From positions 248,001 to 312,000 of the forward strand of contig NZ_CP150629.1 of NCBI RefSeq assembly GCF_038022665.1: a DNA stretch of 64,000 nucleotides, read 5' to 3'. This document shows positions 51,480 through 61,077 of the stretch, one piece after another (the first letter of the stretch is position 1; each line of letters starts with the position of its first letter). The stretch comes from Methanolobus sp. WCC4 (GTDB lineage Archaea > Halobacteriota > Methanosarcinia > Methanosarcinales > Methanosarcinaceae). A program made the position numbers and the translations under genes. The notes below the pieces were generated by a model. The model was not told where the DNA came from. It did no database searches and was given only the letters and a program-made list of their open reading frames with translations.

Positions 51480-51902
51480 TTATATCTTCTCTGTGGGGAG
51501 AGCAGTGTTGAGCTTGACATAATTGACACCTTTAAGTGCCATTGTCCTTTCAGCGACTGCTTTTACCTCTTCACCCTCACCATCGAGGATAATGACCTCA
51601 AGGCAGTTGTCATGGTCGAGATGGATGTGGACGGAAGACTTAATAATATGGGAGTAATCATGCTGTATTTCAGTGAGAGAGCTTGACAGGCCGCGCTTGG
51701 TGTGATCATAGATCAATGTGATAGTACCGACACGTCTGCCTTTTACATCACTCATCCATTCATAGTGGGTAATATAGTTCCTGATGGAATCCCTTATCCC
51801 CTCTGAACGGGAAGAATATCCACGCTGTTCGATGATCGAATCAAATTTAGTAAGAAGATTTTCGGGAAGAGACACCCCAATACGCATAAGTTCCTGTTCC
51901 AT
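51480..51902 (-). CDS. nikR: Nickel-responsive regulator NikR
   Basis: A 140-residue ribbon-helix-helix repressor. The N-terminal RHH is [38 protein letters not shown] in parts, and the C-terminal ACT-like nickel domain carries [18 protein letters not shown], with His-x-His and the Cys that form the high-affinity Ni2+ site. The ATG at 51902 has AGGTGA five bases upstream. Nickel is needed for methyl-CoM reductase F430 and, in some relatives, hydrogenases and CODH. The target genes are not in this window. Confidence 0.95.
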   Translation of the reverse strand: MEQELMRIGVSLPENLLTKFDSIIEQRGYSSRSEGIRDSIRNYITHYEWMSDVKGRRVGTITLIYDHTKRGLSSSLTEIQHDYSHIIKSSVHIHLDHDNCLEVIILDGEGEEVKAVAERTMALKGVNYVKLNTALPTEKI

Positions 51903-52064
51903 ATGATTCACCTGTGATAATTGATTCAGTATAATTTAGTGATAGAATAACATTTTGTATGCAATAATACTACATTAATGATACATAAATTAAGACATAA
52001 ATAATTATAGAACATTCAGTATATATCACTATTAAACAATAACATCAACAAAAGGAGAGCAAAC

Positions 52065-52778
52065 ATGAAAAAAGAAGAACTATATTCAGGAAAGGCAAAG
52101 ACGATCTACAAGACAGATGACCCGACAAAGCTCATCTCCGAGTTCAGGGACAGCCTCACAGCATTCGACGGAAAGAAGAAGAGCGAAGCGAAGAACAAGG
52201 GTTATTTCAATGCCCAGATCTCAAAGAAGATATTCGAGATGCTTGAAGAACAGGGCATTCCTACCCACTACATCGAAATGGTGTCAGACACAGAGATGCT
52301 CGTAAAGGCTGTTGAGATCATACTCATCGAAGTTATCCCACGTAACATCGCAGCAGGTTCCATCACACGCAAGTACCCGATAGAGGAAGGCACCGTGTTC
52401 GAGAAACCTGTGATCGTTATGGACTTCAAGAGCGATGAATACGGAGACCCTATGATGAACGAGGACATCGCTGTTGCCATGGGAATTGCCACATATGAAG
52501 AGATCGCACAGATCCGTGAGATGGCACTGAAGATAAACGAGATACTCAAAGTATACCTTGAAGACAAAGGCTTCCTTTTGCCAGACTTCAAACTTGAGTT
52601 CGGCAGGGTCGACGGCAAGATAGTTGTCGCCGATGAGATATCATGCGACACATGCAGATTCTGGGACAAGAGTACCGGCGAGTCCATGGACAAGGATATT
52701 TTCCGTTTTGACAAAGGTGACCTTTCAAAGACATACGAAGAAGTTGCAAAGCGTATAGTTCCTGAGATATTCGAATAA
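52065..52778 (+). CDS. purC: SAICAR synthetase
   Basis: Phosphoribosylaminoimidazole-succinocarboxamide synthase of purine synthesis, 237 residues. It has [51 protein letters not shown], and [30 protein letters not shown] near the end. GGAGAGC precedes the ATG and an AT-rich promoter region lies between it and nikR. The FAD-oxidoreductase gene follows 26-29 bp on. Confidence 0.97.
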   Translation: MKKEELYSGKAKTIYKTDDPTKLISEFRDSLTAFDGKKKSEAKNKGYFNAQISKKIFEMLEEQGIPTHYIEMVSDTEMLVKAVEIILIEVIPRNIAAGSITRKYPIEEGTVFEKPVIVMDFKSDEYGDPMMNEDIAVAMGIATYEEIAQIREMALKINEILKVYLEDKGFLLPDFKLEFGRVDGKIVVADEISCDTCRFWDKSTGESMDKDIFRFDKGDLSKTYEEVAKRIVPEIFE

Positions 52779-52807
52779 GCTACACACTATCGTAATGAGG
52801 GGAAATG

Positions 52808-54262
52808 ATGGAAGATTACGATGTGATAGTTGTGGGTGCAGGTATAAGCGGACTTCTATCCGCACTCACGCTTTCCAAACATGGGAATAAAGTACTTGTT
52901 CTCGAAAAGAACACGATCGTTGGAGGCAACTGCAACAGCTACATGGTTGATGGTTTCCAGGTAGACACAGGTGCCCATGCGATCACACACCTGGAAGTAG
53001 GGCCTCTTAGAAGGCTCATGGACAACTATTTTGATTACGTTCCGGTCTTTGAGGATTACGGACACTATTTTATCAGGACAGAGGACCATTTTATGAAGGT
53101 CCCTTCCAACATCAAGGAATTCGTTACCTTTGACATCCTTCCGCGTAAGGACAGGATGGTCATAACACAGGCCATCACAAAGGCAATGACACTTTCAACG
53201 TTCGGCACGGACCTTTCAGGACAATCCGTATATGAGTTCATGCCCGGTAACCTTTCACAGGATACCTATGACTTCATGGATACGATCTGTTACTTCCTTT
53301 CGGGCAAGGACATGAAGCAGACCTCTGCACAGAGGATCCTTTCAGGGAGCAGTTTCGTTCGTGACAGTGTTCCGGAAGAACAGCTTGAGACCATCATGAA
53401 GTCCAATGAGAAGATAGGTATGGAGCCTATCGCAGTTCCTAAATCCATATTACCCCCTAACCTCCATGCATCACTGGAGACAAGGCTCAGCAAGGTATCC
53501 AATCCATTCACGTCTCTGGGAAGGCTGGCAACCAACAAGGTCACCTATTCACAGGGCTACCCGAGGAAAGGACTGAAATCAGTCCTTAACGCCGTCCTGT
53601 TCTCACTACCTAAGACCGTTGAGATCAGAACCGGCTGTGAAGTGAAGAAGATACTAACCAGCAATGGAAAGGTCACGGGCGTGGAAGCTGATGAGGTTTA
53701 CAATGCTGAAAAGGTCATATTCACCGGATTTGTGACCGACCTGCCTTCCATGATAGAGAGCCTGCCGAACTCATACGTTCAGGAACTAAAAGGGGTCGTG
53801 CACACAAAGAGCCTGACCGTATGGACAGGCCTGGACACCATAATGGACGAGTTCAACTACATGGGCTCAGAGATATGGTTCAAGGACTCACCTTACTGGG
53901 CCATGCCCATTAGCAACTATGATGCCTCACTGGCACCTAAAGGAAAACAACTGGTCGGTTTCACATTCATAATCGATGATGAGAAGAAACACGAGTCGCA
54001 GATAAAGGATGCATATGAGACCATTTACAAAGCGGTCCCGGGAATAGAGGACCACATAGAGATGGCACATGACCAGATCACTATCCCTGAAAAAGCGGCA
54101 GTGACCATTGATGGTTATTTTGCTGATGTGAGAACACCTGTCAGTGGACTCTATGTTGCCGGAACGGATACGGATAAGAGAAGCATGGGCATAACCCGCG
54201 CTGCATATTCGGTAATCGAATTGCTAAAAAAGATGAATGAGGACGGTTGTCTTCACAAGTGA
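52808..54262 (+). CDS. Phytoene desaturase-like FAD oxidoreductase
   Basis: A 484-residue FAD enzyme of the CrtI/phytoene desaturase group. It starts with DVIVVGAGISGLLSALTLSKHGNKVLVLEK in parts (Rossmann GxGxxG), then GGNCNSYMVDGFQVDTGAHAI, and ends with VSGLYVAGTDTDKRSMGITRAAYSVIELL. Such archaeal enzymes may act on isoprenoid chains; the substrate here is not known. ATG 52808 (or 52805) follows GAGGGG. It may be in one operon with purC. Confidence 0.88.
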   Translation: MEDYDVIVVGAGISGLLSALTLSKHGNKVLVLEKNTIVGGNCNSYMVDGFQVDTGAHAITHLEVGPLRRLMDNYFDYVPVFEDYGHYFIRTEDHFMKVPSNIKEFVTFDILPRKDRMVITQAITKAMTLSTFGTDLSGQSVYEFMPGNLSQDTYDFMDTICYFLSGKDMKQTSAQRILSGSSFVRDSVPEEQLETIMKSNEKIGMEPIAVPKSILPPNLHASLETRLSKVSNPFTSLGRLATNKVTYSQGYPRKGLKSVLNAVLFSLPKTVEIRTGCEVKKILTSNGKVTGVEADEVYNAEKVIFTGFVTDLPSMIESLPNSYVQELKGVVHTKSLTVWTGLDTIMDEFNYMGSEIWFKDSPYWAMPISNYDASLAPKGKQLVGFTFIIDDEKKHESQIKDAYETIYKAVPGIEDHIEMAHDQITIPEKAAVTIDGYFADVRTPVSGLYVAGTDTDKRSMGITRAAYSVIELLKKMNEDGCLHK

Positions 54263-54275
54263 TATGAGAAGGGGA

Positions 54276-54968
54276 TCACCTTCTCAAGATCATTGTCCTT
54301 AACCGGTCCGCAGAGTGTTCTGCCTTGTCTGCGATATCACCGATACCCCTTACAAGACGGAAAAGATGATACACACCGGTAGGGCCTATATTCTCCTCGT
54401 TTATGAAGATAAGTTTTACAAGCTCCTTTTCAATGACATCCACCTGATGCTCCATCTCCTCGACCTTTACCACAAGTTCAAGAGTCTCCTCAACATCCCT
54501 TTTACTAAATGAGGTCTCCAGCAGTTCACTTATCGTTGATACGAGTTCCTCATACTGTTCCACAGTAGCAAGGGTCTTTGCCATAAGTTCTCTGAAGCCG
54601 TCACGTACATTATCAGGTGCTTCGAACTTCCTCACAGTAAGCCAGAATGCCACCTCCTGGGCATCATCAGATATTGAATCCTGAGGTTTGAGGAAATTTA
54701 GCAGATCATTGGCATGTACCGGAAGCATGATGGACGAGGAAAGCTCTGAACGGATGGTCTGTTTCAGAATATCGGCCTCATGCTCGATCACATCGATCTG
54801 CTGGCTCAATTCCTCTACAATATCCATATTTCCATTACAGAAAGCAATGAGGGATTCATTGAGTTTCCTTACACAATCCCCACCTTTATTTGCATGCAGT
54901 ACAAGCGGCTTGAAAGGTGAACTTGCAAATATGTCCAGTACAGAACGGATATAGTCTTTTCTTATCAT
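54276..54968 (-). CDS. DUF47 (PhoU-like) phosphate transport accessory protein
   Basis: A 230-residue all-helical protein of the DUF47/PhoU-like family. ENEIEH-type metal motifs appear as [13 protein letters not shown] and [17 protein letters not shown], and [23 protein letters not shown] near the end is typical. Its ATG overlaps the stop of the Pit gene (ATGA), the standard Pit-DUF47 pair in which the protein regulates the transporter. Confidence 0.92.
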   Translation of the reverse strand: MIRKDYIRSVLDIFASSPFKPLVLHANKGGDCVRKLNESLIAFCNGNMDIVEELSQQIDVIEHEADILKQTIRSELSSSIMLPVHANDLLNFLKPQDSISDDAQEVAFWLTVRKFEAPDNVRDGFRELMAKTLATVEQYEELVSTISELLETSFSKRDVEETLELVVKVEEMEHQVDVIEKELVKLIFINEENIGPTGVYHLFRLVRGIGDIADKAEHSADRLRTMILRR

Positions 54969-55996
54969 ATTCCAACTCCCAGTAGTCCTGCAAATAAAAG
55001 AGCAGACGTGAGTGCTGCGATAGGCACGGTTACTACCCAGGATACAATTATCTTACCGATCACACTTAAATCAACTGCTGCCAGACCACCGGCAAGACCT
55101 ACACCTATGACAGAACCGACCAGTGTATGCGTTGTCGAGATGGGAAGAGAGCTGTAACTGTGAAGTACTACAACAGATGCAGTGGCGAACTCTGCAGAGA
55201 AACCACGTGTAGGAGTAAGCTCGGTGATACGTGTACCAATGGTCTCTATGACACGATATCCCCATGTAGCAAGTCCTATTACCATTCCTACACCACCAAC
55301 TGCCATTACCCATATCGGGATCTGAAGGCCAGCCATCTCCAGTGAGTGAAGGCCAGCGTAGAGCGGACCAACAGCGTTTGCAACATCGTTGGAACCATGT
55401 GCGAAAGCGATATAACAGGCAGTCATTATCTGCAGGATGACGAATTTCTTCTCTATGTTATAGGGGTCATCTGCTTTCTGAAGTATAAGGACCCTGATCA
55501 GAGAGAAAATAACGTAAGCGATAAGAGCACCAAGGACCGGAGATACCAGCCAGCTACCTACGATCTTAGCGAGTACTGACCATTTGATATCACCAAATCC
55601 GATAATGCCGCTGTATGCAGCCATAAGACCAAAACCAAGGACCGCACCTACGATAGAGTGTGTGGTCGAAACGGGCAGGTTGTAGAAAGTTGCAAGAGTG
55701 ATCCAAAAACCTGCTGCAAGGATGGCTGCAAGCATTCCAACGGCCACAAGATGCGGATCAAGGATAGAATCAATAGGTACAATACCTTTGGCAATGGTCG
55801 AAGTAACCCTTTTACCAAATAGCACTGCACCTGCAAACTCAAAAACACCCGCAATGATAATCACTTGTTTGATAGACAGTGCACCACTGCCTACTGACGT
55901 TCCCATTGCATTGGCAAGGTCATTGGCACCTATGTTCCATGCCATGTACAGACCTGCTGCAATCAGTAATAAAACGAGAGGATCAAACAGACTCAT
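54965..55996 (-). CDS. pit: PiT-family inorganic phosphate transporter
   Basis: A 343-residue membrane protein with about 10-11 helices. The two inverted signature repeats are [22 protein letters not shown] and [20 protein letters not shown], with [16 protein letters not shown] and [16 protein letters not shown] as the second pair. It imports phosphate (or a metal-phosphate) with H+ or Na+. GGAGAAT precedes the ATG. Repeated ACTATATAG elements lie upstream. Confidence 0.95.
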   Translation of the reverse strand: MSLFDPLVLLLIAAGLYMAWNIGANDLANAMGTSVGSGALSIKQVIIIAGVFEFAGAVLFGKRVTSTIAKGIVPIDSILDPHLVAVGMLAAILAAGFWITLATFYNLPVSTTHSIVGAVLGFGLMAAYSGIIGFGDIKWSVLAKIVGSWLVSPVLGALIAYVIFSLIRVLILQKADDPYNIEKKFVILQIMTACYIAFAHGSNDVANAVGPLYAGLHSLEMAGLQIPIWVMAVGGVGMVIGLATWGYRVIETIGTRITELTPTRGFSAEFATASVVVLHSYSSLPISTTHTLVGSVIGVGLAGGLAAVDLSVIGKIIVSWVVTVPIAALTSALLFAGLLGVGI

Positions 55997-56010
55997 CGAT
56001 AATATTCTCC

Positions 56011-56096
56011 ACTATATAGATTTGGTAGGCCAAGGAGGATTATGGAGATAAATGTGTCTATCATATACTATATAGTAATATGTAGAAGTATATAGT
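56011..56096. promoter_or_regulatory. Repeated ACTATATAG elements before pit
   Basis: ACTATATAG occurs at 56011-56019, a 12-bp palindrome TACTATATAGTA at 56066-56077, and TATATAGT at 56089-56096. At least one is a TATA box. The repetition with roughly 55 and 22 bp spacing suggests multiple TBP or regulator sites for phosphate control, which is inference. Confidence 0.35.
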
Positions 56097-56101
56097 TATA
56101 T

Positions 56102-57325
56102 TTAGAAGAATGAGTCAAGCGTTCTCTGGAAGCGGACATCCGGCAACATAGCTGCCTTTTCCATCCATTCTGCAGATGGGGTCTTTAAACGGGCGGAGAT
56201 ATCTGCCAGTGCCTTCTCAACGGACTCGAACTTTTCCGGTTCACTTTTACAGGCTTCCCTGACACCTTCCCTGACCACCCATACACCAAGGGGAGCCCAG
56301 TATTCAGGCCGGATCTCCCTCACCATGAACACAGTTGCCTGCCTGCGTATGGAGTGGAGATATTCAAGGGCGCCAAGCCTGGCTGCATAATAACCTCCGG
56401 CAAGGTTGGAGTATTTCCTTTTCCCGCCAAAATCTTCATGATCGGCTTCGATCCAGGTGCTTCCTCCAGACCAGACCGTGCGTGGCATCCAGACCTCTAT
56501 AAGCTCGAATGAGAACATCCGGGGAATAAGGACGATCTCGAAGTGATTGCCGAATACACCGCCACTGAGAACAGTTACCTCACTGATCTGCGGATAGTCC
56601 CTTATTCCAGGGAGAAGGTCCTTGCCAACCATATCATCGACCGCTGTTATGGACCAGCGGGTGGGAACAAGCTTTCTTTCCTGACCCAGAAGCCCAATGG
56701 AAAGAAGACGGGATATATGCTCTGCAGGGATATTGCTATCCCACAGTTCGGATATCACATCCTTTGCAAGGGCATCCTCATCATAGACCAGGTAATCCAC
56801 TTTCTTAGGCACGGTCGGATTCTCTGTAATATCGAACTTCTTCAGGTCACCTGATGGACCCATGGGAGTGAGGACATTATCGAACTTTAGCTTGTTAGTG
56901 ATAGGTTTGTTGAACCAGGCTTCAGTATCCACTGGTTTCTTTGAAAGTGCCAGCTCCTGTGACCTTTCGATAAGCGGATTGTCAGGAGTGCGGGCTTTCT
57001 TAACATTGATACCGGTATTTGCCCTCACAAGCTGCGAACGGGAAGAGATCACGTCCTGTATGTTCATTTTCAGAAGGGCTTTGGGATCCTCAAGCTGCAT
57101 TGCCTCATCCCCGGCAAGCTGCGGTGGTATCATGGGCCCTGCCCTGACATCAGGATAATTGTACCTGCCCACGAATACAGATGGAGGCGATGCTCCGAAG
57201 ATGGATGTCTCTCCTGAAGAGGACGGAACAACAGACTCAATAGACTTGAATTTTTCCAGAATAGGGCAGCGTGGTCTTCCACAAAGACCTTTGCCCTTAC
57301 ATTTGATGCAGAGACTCGGGCTCAA
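56102..57325 (-). CDS. nreA: Archaeal DNA repair protein NreA
   Basis: A 407-residue protein of the archaeal Nre family, linked to DNA repair. The N-terminal zinc finger is CIKCKGKGLCGRPRCP (C6, C9, C15, C20), followed by SIFGASPPSVFVGRYNYPDVRAGPM. The C-terminus ends QRTLDSFF, a PCNA-interacting peptide of the QxxLxxFF type. The start is a TTG overlapping the stop of the upstream HTH gene (AATTGA), with GAGG before it. It would bind PCNA at stalled or damaged DNA. Confidence 0.92.
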   Translation of the reverse strand: MSPSLCIKCKGKGLCGRPRCPILEKFKSIESVVPSSSGETSIFGASPPSVFVGRYNYPDVRAGPMIPPQLAGDEAMQLEDPKALLKMNIQDVISSRSQLVRANTGINVKKARTPDNPLIERSQELALSKKPVDTEAWFNKPITNKLKFDNVLTPMGPSGDLKKFDITENPTVPKKVDYLVYDEDALAKDVISELWDSNIPAEHISRLLSIGLLGQERKLVPTRWSITAVDDMVGKDLLPGIRDYPQISEVTVLSGGVFGNHFEIVLIPRMFSFELIEVWMPRTVWSGGSTWIEADHEDFGGKRKYSNLAGGYYAARLGALEYLHSIRRQATVFMVREIRPEYWAPLGVWVVREGVREACKSEPEKFESVEKALADISARLKTPSAEWMEKAAMLPDVRFQRTLDSFF

Positions 57326-57684
57326 TTGTCCTCGTCATCTCCACAAAGAATACAATATCCGGCATCCGGTTCATTCTTGTTGAGCCAGCCGGAACGCTGG
57401 ACGAACTTGCAGATATTGCACATACCTGCAACCTGCTCCCTTGAATTCATTCCTTCAATGAGCCTTGAAGCAAAATTATGGATCTCATGCTGGGCATCAC
57501 CGGAGAAATCGACATCAGCTCCACGTTTATCGTTGAGATATTGAGATACCGCCGCCCTTGAGAGTTCAAGGATATCAGCAACTTCCTGCTGGTTCTTCCC
57601 ATGCTCTTTTATCATATCCCTTGCAAGCTCTGCACGAATAGCAGGGAGTACCCGCTGAACCATTATCTCACACGTCGTTTTCAC
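57322..57684 (-). CDS. XRE-type HTH regulator with C-terminal Cys pairs
   Basis: A 120-residue protein: CEIMVQRVLPAIRAELARDMIKE, then a helix-turn-helix NQQEVADILELSRAAVSQYLNDKRG, and a C-terminal zinc-ribbon-like part with CNICKFVQ and CILCGDDE. It resembles a family of archaeal transcription regulators found near thiamine or repair genes. The GTG start at 57684 has an excellent SD, AGGTGATC. Its stop overlaps nreA, so it may regulate or coordinate that gene. Confidence 0.85.
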   Translation of the reverse strand: MKTTCEIMVQRVLPAIRAELARDMIKEHGKNQQEVADILELSRAAVSQYLNDKRGADVDFSGDAQHEIHNFASRLIEGMNSREQVAGMCNICKFVQRSGWLNKNEPDAGYCILCGDDEDN

Positions 57685-57701
57685 TGGAGATCACCTTGTT
57701 A

Positions 57702-58070
57702 TCATTTATTCTTTTTTTGATAGTCCTCGATCGCCAGTTTAAGGGCATCAAGGGCAAAACCCGAGCACCTGTCCTTTCCTTCCGGAAGGCCACCAAGTGC
57801 TTCAAGTACATCTTCATTTGCAAGTTCAAGAGCTTCATCGACCTTCTTTCCCTTTGCAAGCCTTGTTACTGCGCTTGATGTGGAAATAGCAACAACGCAA
57901 CCGAATGTCCTGAACTTCACATCCTCTATAACATCATCCTTCACCTTTATAGAGATGTTTATTATGTCACCGTCAACGGTACTTCCTATCTCACCCACTC
58001 CGTCAGCATCCTTGATCTCGCCTACGTTATGTGGGTTACTGAACTCCTCGATCACTTGTTTTGAATACAT
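57702..58070 (-). CDS. iscU: IscU-like Fe-S scaffold protein, first ligand Cys replaced
   Basis: A 122-residue U-type scaffold for Fe-S assembly. It starts MYSKQVIEEFSNPHNVGEI and keeps C58 (FRTFGCVVAISTSSAV) and C102 (GKDRCSGFALDALK). At the usual first ligand Cys (33 in Archaeoglobus numbering, 37 in E. coli IscU), this protein has Asp33 in STVDGD, and the His before C102 is Arg101. It is directly downstream of iscS. Assembly may still work with Asp as ligand, or the protein may have another role. Confidence 0.9.
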   Translation of the reverse strand: MYSKQVIEEFSNPHNVGEIKDADGVGEIGSTVDGDIINISIKVKDDVIEDVKFRTFGCVVAISTSSAVTRLAKGKKVDEALELANEDVLEALGGLPEGKDRCSGFALDALKLAIEDYQKKNK

Positions 58071-58093
58071 ATCTACTATACTCCTCTACCCTA

Positions 58094-59251
58094 TTATGAA
58101 TTTGAAAGTGGGGACATTGCCCTCAGTTTCAGCACGATATCCTTCAGGCTCTCAACAACATAGTCTATATCCTCCATGCTGTTCTCCCTTCCAAGGCTTA
58201 TCCTCAGGGAACCATGTATATAATCATCCTCCAGCTCAAGGGAACTGAGAACATGGGATGCTTTCAGGGACTTTGAGGAACATGCCGAACCTGTTGATAC
58301 GGCAATGCCTTTCATATCCAGCATCATCAGCATGGACTCGCCTTCCACGTACTTGAAGCTCAGGTTCACGTTGTTCGGAAGACGCTTCGCAGGATGTCCG
58401 TTCAGGCGGACATCGGGGAGAGCATCGAAAACACGGCCTATGAGAGAATCACGCATTTCATGCATGTGCTTTGCATCGGCTTCACGACGTTCATGTGCAA
58501 GGGACATTGCTTTTCCAAGACCTACTATACCGGGAATGTTCTCTGTACCGGAGCGCAGTCCTTTCTCATGATTGCCACCAAAGACTATCGGTTCGATAGC
58601 CGTGCCCTTGCGTACATACAACGCTCCGGCACCTTTGGGACCATGTATCTTATGAGAGGAAATGGAAAGCATATCCACACCAAGGTCATCCACATTGACA
58701 GGGACCTTGCCCACTGTCTGCACCGCATCGGTATGGAAACAGATGTTATGTTCCTTTGCTATCTGTGCGATATCCTCTATAGGCTGGATAGTGCCTACTT
58801 CATTATTTGCATGCATCACACTGATAAGTACAGTATCATCGCGGATCGAATCCTTCAATACCTGAAGGTCGACTATCCCATCCCCATCAACCGGGACATA
58901 AGTAACATCATGACCAAGTTCCTCAAGGTGAGCACATGTATTGAGAACTGCAGGATGCTCGATGACCGATGTTATAATGTGTTTCTTTCCGGCGTTATGA
59001 GGTACAACCCCCCTTATGGCAAGGTTGTCAGATTCAGTTCCACCGGATGTGAAGATGATCTCTTCTGGAGAAGCTCCAATGGCCTCTGCAACCTGTTCAC
59101 GTGCTCTTGTCAGAGCCTCTGCAGCTTCCATGCCGAAAGAGTGGAGACTGGACGAATTACCGAACATCTCGCTAAAATAAGGTAGCATGGCATCCACTAC
59201 CAGGGAGTCCACAGGAGTGGTTGCACTATGGTCCATATAGATACGCTTCAT
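58094..59251 (-). CDS. iscS: Cysteine desulfurase (IscS/NifS)
   Basis: A PLP enzyme of 385 residues that takes sulfur from cysteine for Fe-S assembly. It starts IYMDHSATTPVDSLVVDAML, has ICFHTDAVQTVGKVPV, the PLP lysine in SISSHKIHGPKGAGALYVRKG, RSGTENIPGIVGLGKA, and the catalytic Cys loop AVSTGSACSSKSLKASHVL. All key residues are present. IscU follows 23 bp on. A TATTTATTTATT region upstream (about 59277-59290) suggests a short leader. Confidence 0.95.
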   Translation of the reverse strand: MKRIYMDHSATTPVDSLVVDAMLPYFSEMFGNSSSLHSFGMEAAEALTRAREQVAEAIGASPEEIIFTSGGTESDNLAIRGVVPHNAGKKHIITSVIEHPAVLNTCAHLEELGHDVTYVPVDGDGIVDLQVLKDSIRDDTVLISVMHANNEVGTIQPIEDIAQIAKEHNICFHTDAVQTVGKVPVNVDDLGVDMLSISSHKIHGPKGAGALYVRKGTAIEPIVFGGNHEKGLRSGTENIPGIVGLGKAMSLAHERREADAKHMHEMRDSLIGRVFDALPDVRLNGHPAKRLPNNVNLSFKYVEGESMLMMLDMKGIAVSTGSACSSKSLKASHVLSSLELEDDYIHGSLRISLGRENSMEDIDYVVESLKDIVLKLRAMSPLSNS

Positions 59252-59690
59252 AGACTATATTAAGAGAGGACGTTCAATAAATAAATATAGGTCTTACAGT
59301 AGATTTGCACTTATTCCCTAACGGGAAATACATGCAAAATTAAGATTCAGGAGCCTGTGCACTTATAAATGCATCCGATCGTTCACTTATTTTAGGACCC
59401 TGTGGTCAGATATGCCAGATATCCATGTGCATAGTTAGGATCGCTTCCCGAAATGCTACTGATAGATATTTCATACGAGTTGCGGCATGAAATACTGGAT
59501 GGAGAAGAGAGTTAAGAGATCAAAGACCACGCAGACATTTGGAATATTCAATGATATTTGAGTCACATTATGATCATGTGAATGGATCTGTTCGATCCAA
59601 CACAAAATAACTGCTCAAAGCTGAACTTTTCTATAGAACCATTAGTTTTACTATCAAAGTTGAGTATAATTGATAATAAGAGGAAACGAC
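59252..59690. other. Noncoding 439-bp region between iscS and the TspO-like gene
   Basis: No protein gene with an SD is seen. At the left lies the minus-strand iscS promoter (TATTTATTTATT). The right end has the likely promoter of the TspO-like gene (TTGAGTATAATTG, about 59660-59672). GGATC-TGTTC-GATCC (59585-59599) and CACAT/ATGTG make weak hairpins. A 24-codon frame at about 59488 starts with ATG but lacks an SD. Confidence 0.4.
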
Positions 59691-60485
59691 ATGGAAAGAA
59701 AGCATAGAATCACAATGATCAGGATTGTCGTGCTAATTACTTTTTTGTCCATGATCACCGTCAATGCGCTGGCCAATATCCTCCCGATCAACGGTATAAC
59801 CACTGGTCAGGTCTCAGATTCTTATCCGAATCTTTTTGCTCCGGCAGGACTGACTTTTGCAATTTGGGGAATCATATATTTTTTGTTAGGAGGATATACA
59901 CTATACCAGCTTGGAATCCTTCAAGGAAACGCAAATGATGTAAAGCCCGACCTATTGAATAATATTGGAATTATATTTTCTATTTCTTCTATTGCCAATG
60001 CGGCCTGGATATTCTCATGGCATTATGAACTGATCCCATTATCTATGATCATGATGGTTGTGATCCTTGTTTGCCTGATCCTTATTGATCAGGTGATAAA
60101 CAATGAACAACTTTCCAAAAGAGACTATTTGTTTATCAGGCTTCCATTTAGCGTATATTTTGGATGGATCACAGTGGCAACGATCGCTAATGCTACTGTA
60201 CTTCTTGTCAGTTCAGGCTGGAAAGGATATGGACTGGCAGAGGAGACATGGGCTGTTATGATCATTGTTGTTGGATTCATTATCGGAACCACAACAATGC
60301 TAAAGAACAGAGATGTTGCATATGGACTTGTTATTGTTTGGGCTTATGCAGGGATACTACTGAAGCATGTTTCACCTGAAGGTTTTGGCGGACAATATTT
60401 TGCAGTTATCGTCACCACATCTGTTTGCATATTGTTATTGCTTGTTGCCAGCATGTATCTTGTGATCTCAAAAAGAGAAAGTTAA
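59691..60485 (+). CDS. TspO/MBR-related membrane protein
   Basis: A 264-residue protein with about seven hydrophobic segments. The stretch YPNLFAPAGLTFAIWGIIYFLLGGYTLYQLG is the type of motif found in TspO/MBR-like tryptophan-rich proteins, and ANAAWIFSWHY and FSVYFGWITVATIANATVLL continue the similarity. It is longer than true TspO (about 160 residues), so it belongs to a related larger group of unknown function. AGAGGAAACG precedes the ATG at 59691. It stands alone and is rather AT-rich. Confidence 0.75.
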   Translation: MERKHRITMIRIVVLITFLSMITVNALANILPINGITTGQVSDSYPNLFAPAGLTFAIWGIIYFLLGGYTLYQLGILQGNANDVKPDLLNNIGIIFSISSIANAAWIFSWHYELIPLSMIMMVVILVCLILIDQVINNEQLSKRDYLFIRLPFSVYFGWITVATIANATVLLVSSGWKGYGLAEETWAVMIIVVGFIIGTTTMLKNRDVAYGLVIVWAYAGILLKHVSPEGFGGQYFAVIVTTSVCILLLLVASMYLVISKRES

Positions 60486-60596
60486 TACACAATATTTGGA
60501 CTCTGTAGAGAGACACTATATGATATCCATAGGAGCGGAATACAAAAGAGTATGATCAAAAGTCTCCGTCTATAAGAGCAAACAAAAATAAATATC

Positions 60597-60670
60597 CTTC
60601 AGCACAGCCGCTGAAGAACAGGATGTAAGCAGAATACCTCTGCAGGAAGATGTGTGGGAGTCCCACACAT
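60597..60670 (-). terminator. Three tandem hairpins, probable aIF1 3' region
   Basis: Three perfect stems lie in series: CTTCAGC/GCTGAAG (60597-60616), GCAGA/TCTGC (60629-60643) and ATGTGTGGG/CCCACACAT with loop AGT (60650-60670). Read on the minus strand they follow the aIF1 stop and end in a T-rich stretch (ATATTTATTTTTGTTT), which looks like a structured 3' region with a terminator. A separate small RNA on either strand is the alternative. Confidence 0.5.
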
Positions 60671-60684
60671 GATAAGAAATAGGT

Positions 60685-60993
60685 TTAGTCCTTGATCTGG
60701 TCCGGTGAAAATCCTTTTTGAATAAGAACATCTTTCATACGGCTCAGGTGATTACCCTGCAATTCCACAGAACTGCCTTTTACGGTTCCACCGCATGCGA
60801 ATTTAGACTTCAGATATGTAGATAGTTCGTGAAGATCGATCTCGTGGGCATCAAAACCCTCTACGACTGTCACTTCTTTACCATATCTTCTTCTATTCAC
60901 TTTTACTACAATTCTTTGCTGTTCCTTTGCCACTTCTTCGCATATACAAAGCTCTCTTGGCAAGCCGCAGACCGAACACATTTCAGAACTCAT
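60685..60993 (-). CDS. Translation initiation factor aIF1 (SUI1)
   Basis: A 102-residue SUI1-domain protein that assists start-codon selection on the small ribosomal subunit. An N-terminal zinc finger [13 protein letters not shown] is followed by the SUI1 core [43 protein letters not shown] and [20 protein letters not shown] lies 12 bases before the ATG. It is followed by the hairpin array at 60597-60670. Confidence 0.95.
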   Translation of the reverse strand: MSSEMCSVCGLPRELCICEEVAKEQQRIVVKVNRRRYGKEVTVVEGFDAHEIDLHELSTYLKSKFACGGTVKGSSVELQGNHLSRMKDVLIQKGFSPDQIKD

Positions 60994-61077
60994 CTTGTGG
61001 TATTTCCTCCGACATTATTATCTATTTTAAACACTCCATATGCATTTAACTAAATAGATGAATAGAGTAAAACTTCG

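Noticed and set aside
59488-59562. 24-codon frame starting MKYWMEKRVKRS before the TspO-like gene
   Set aside because: There is no SD, and the upstream region lacks a fitting TATA box at usual distance, so it is less credible than the 3335-3415 small gene.
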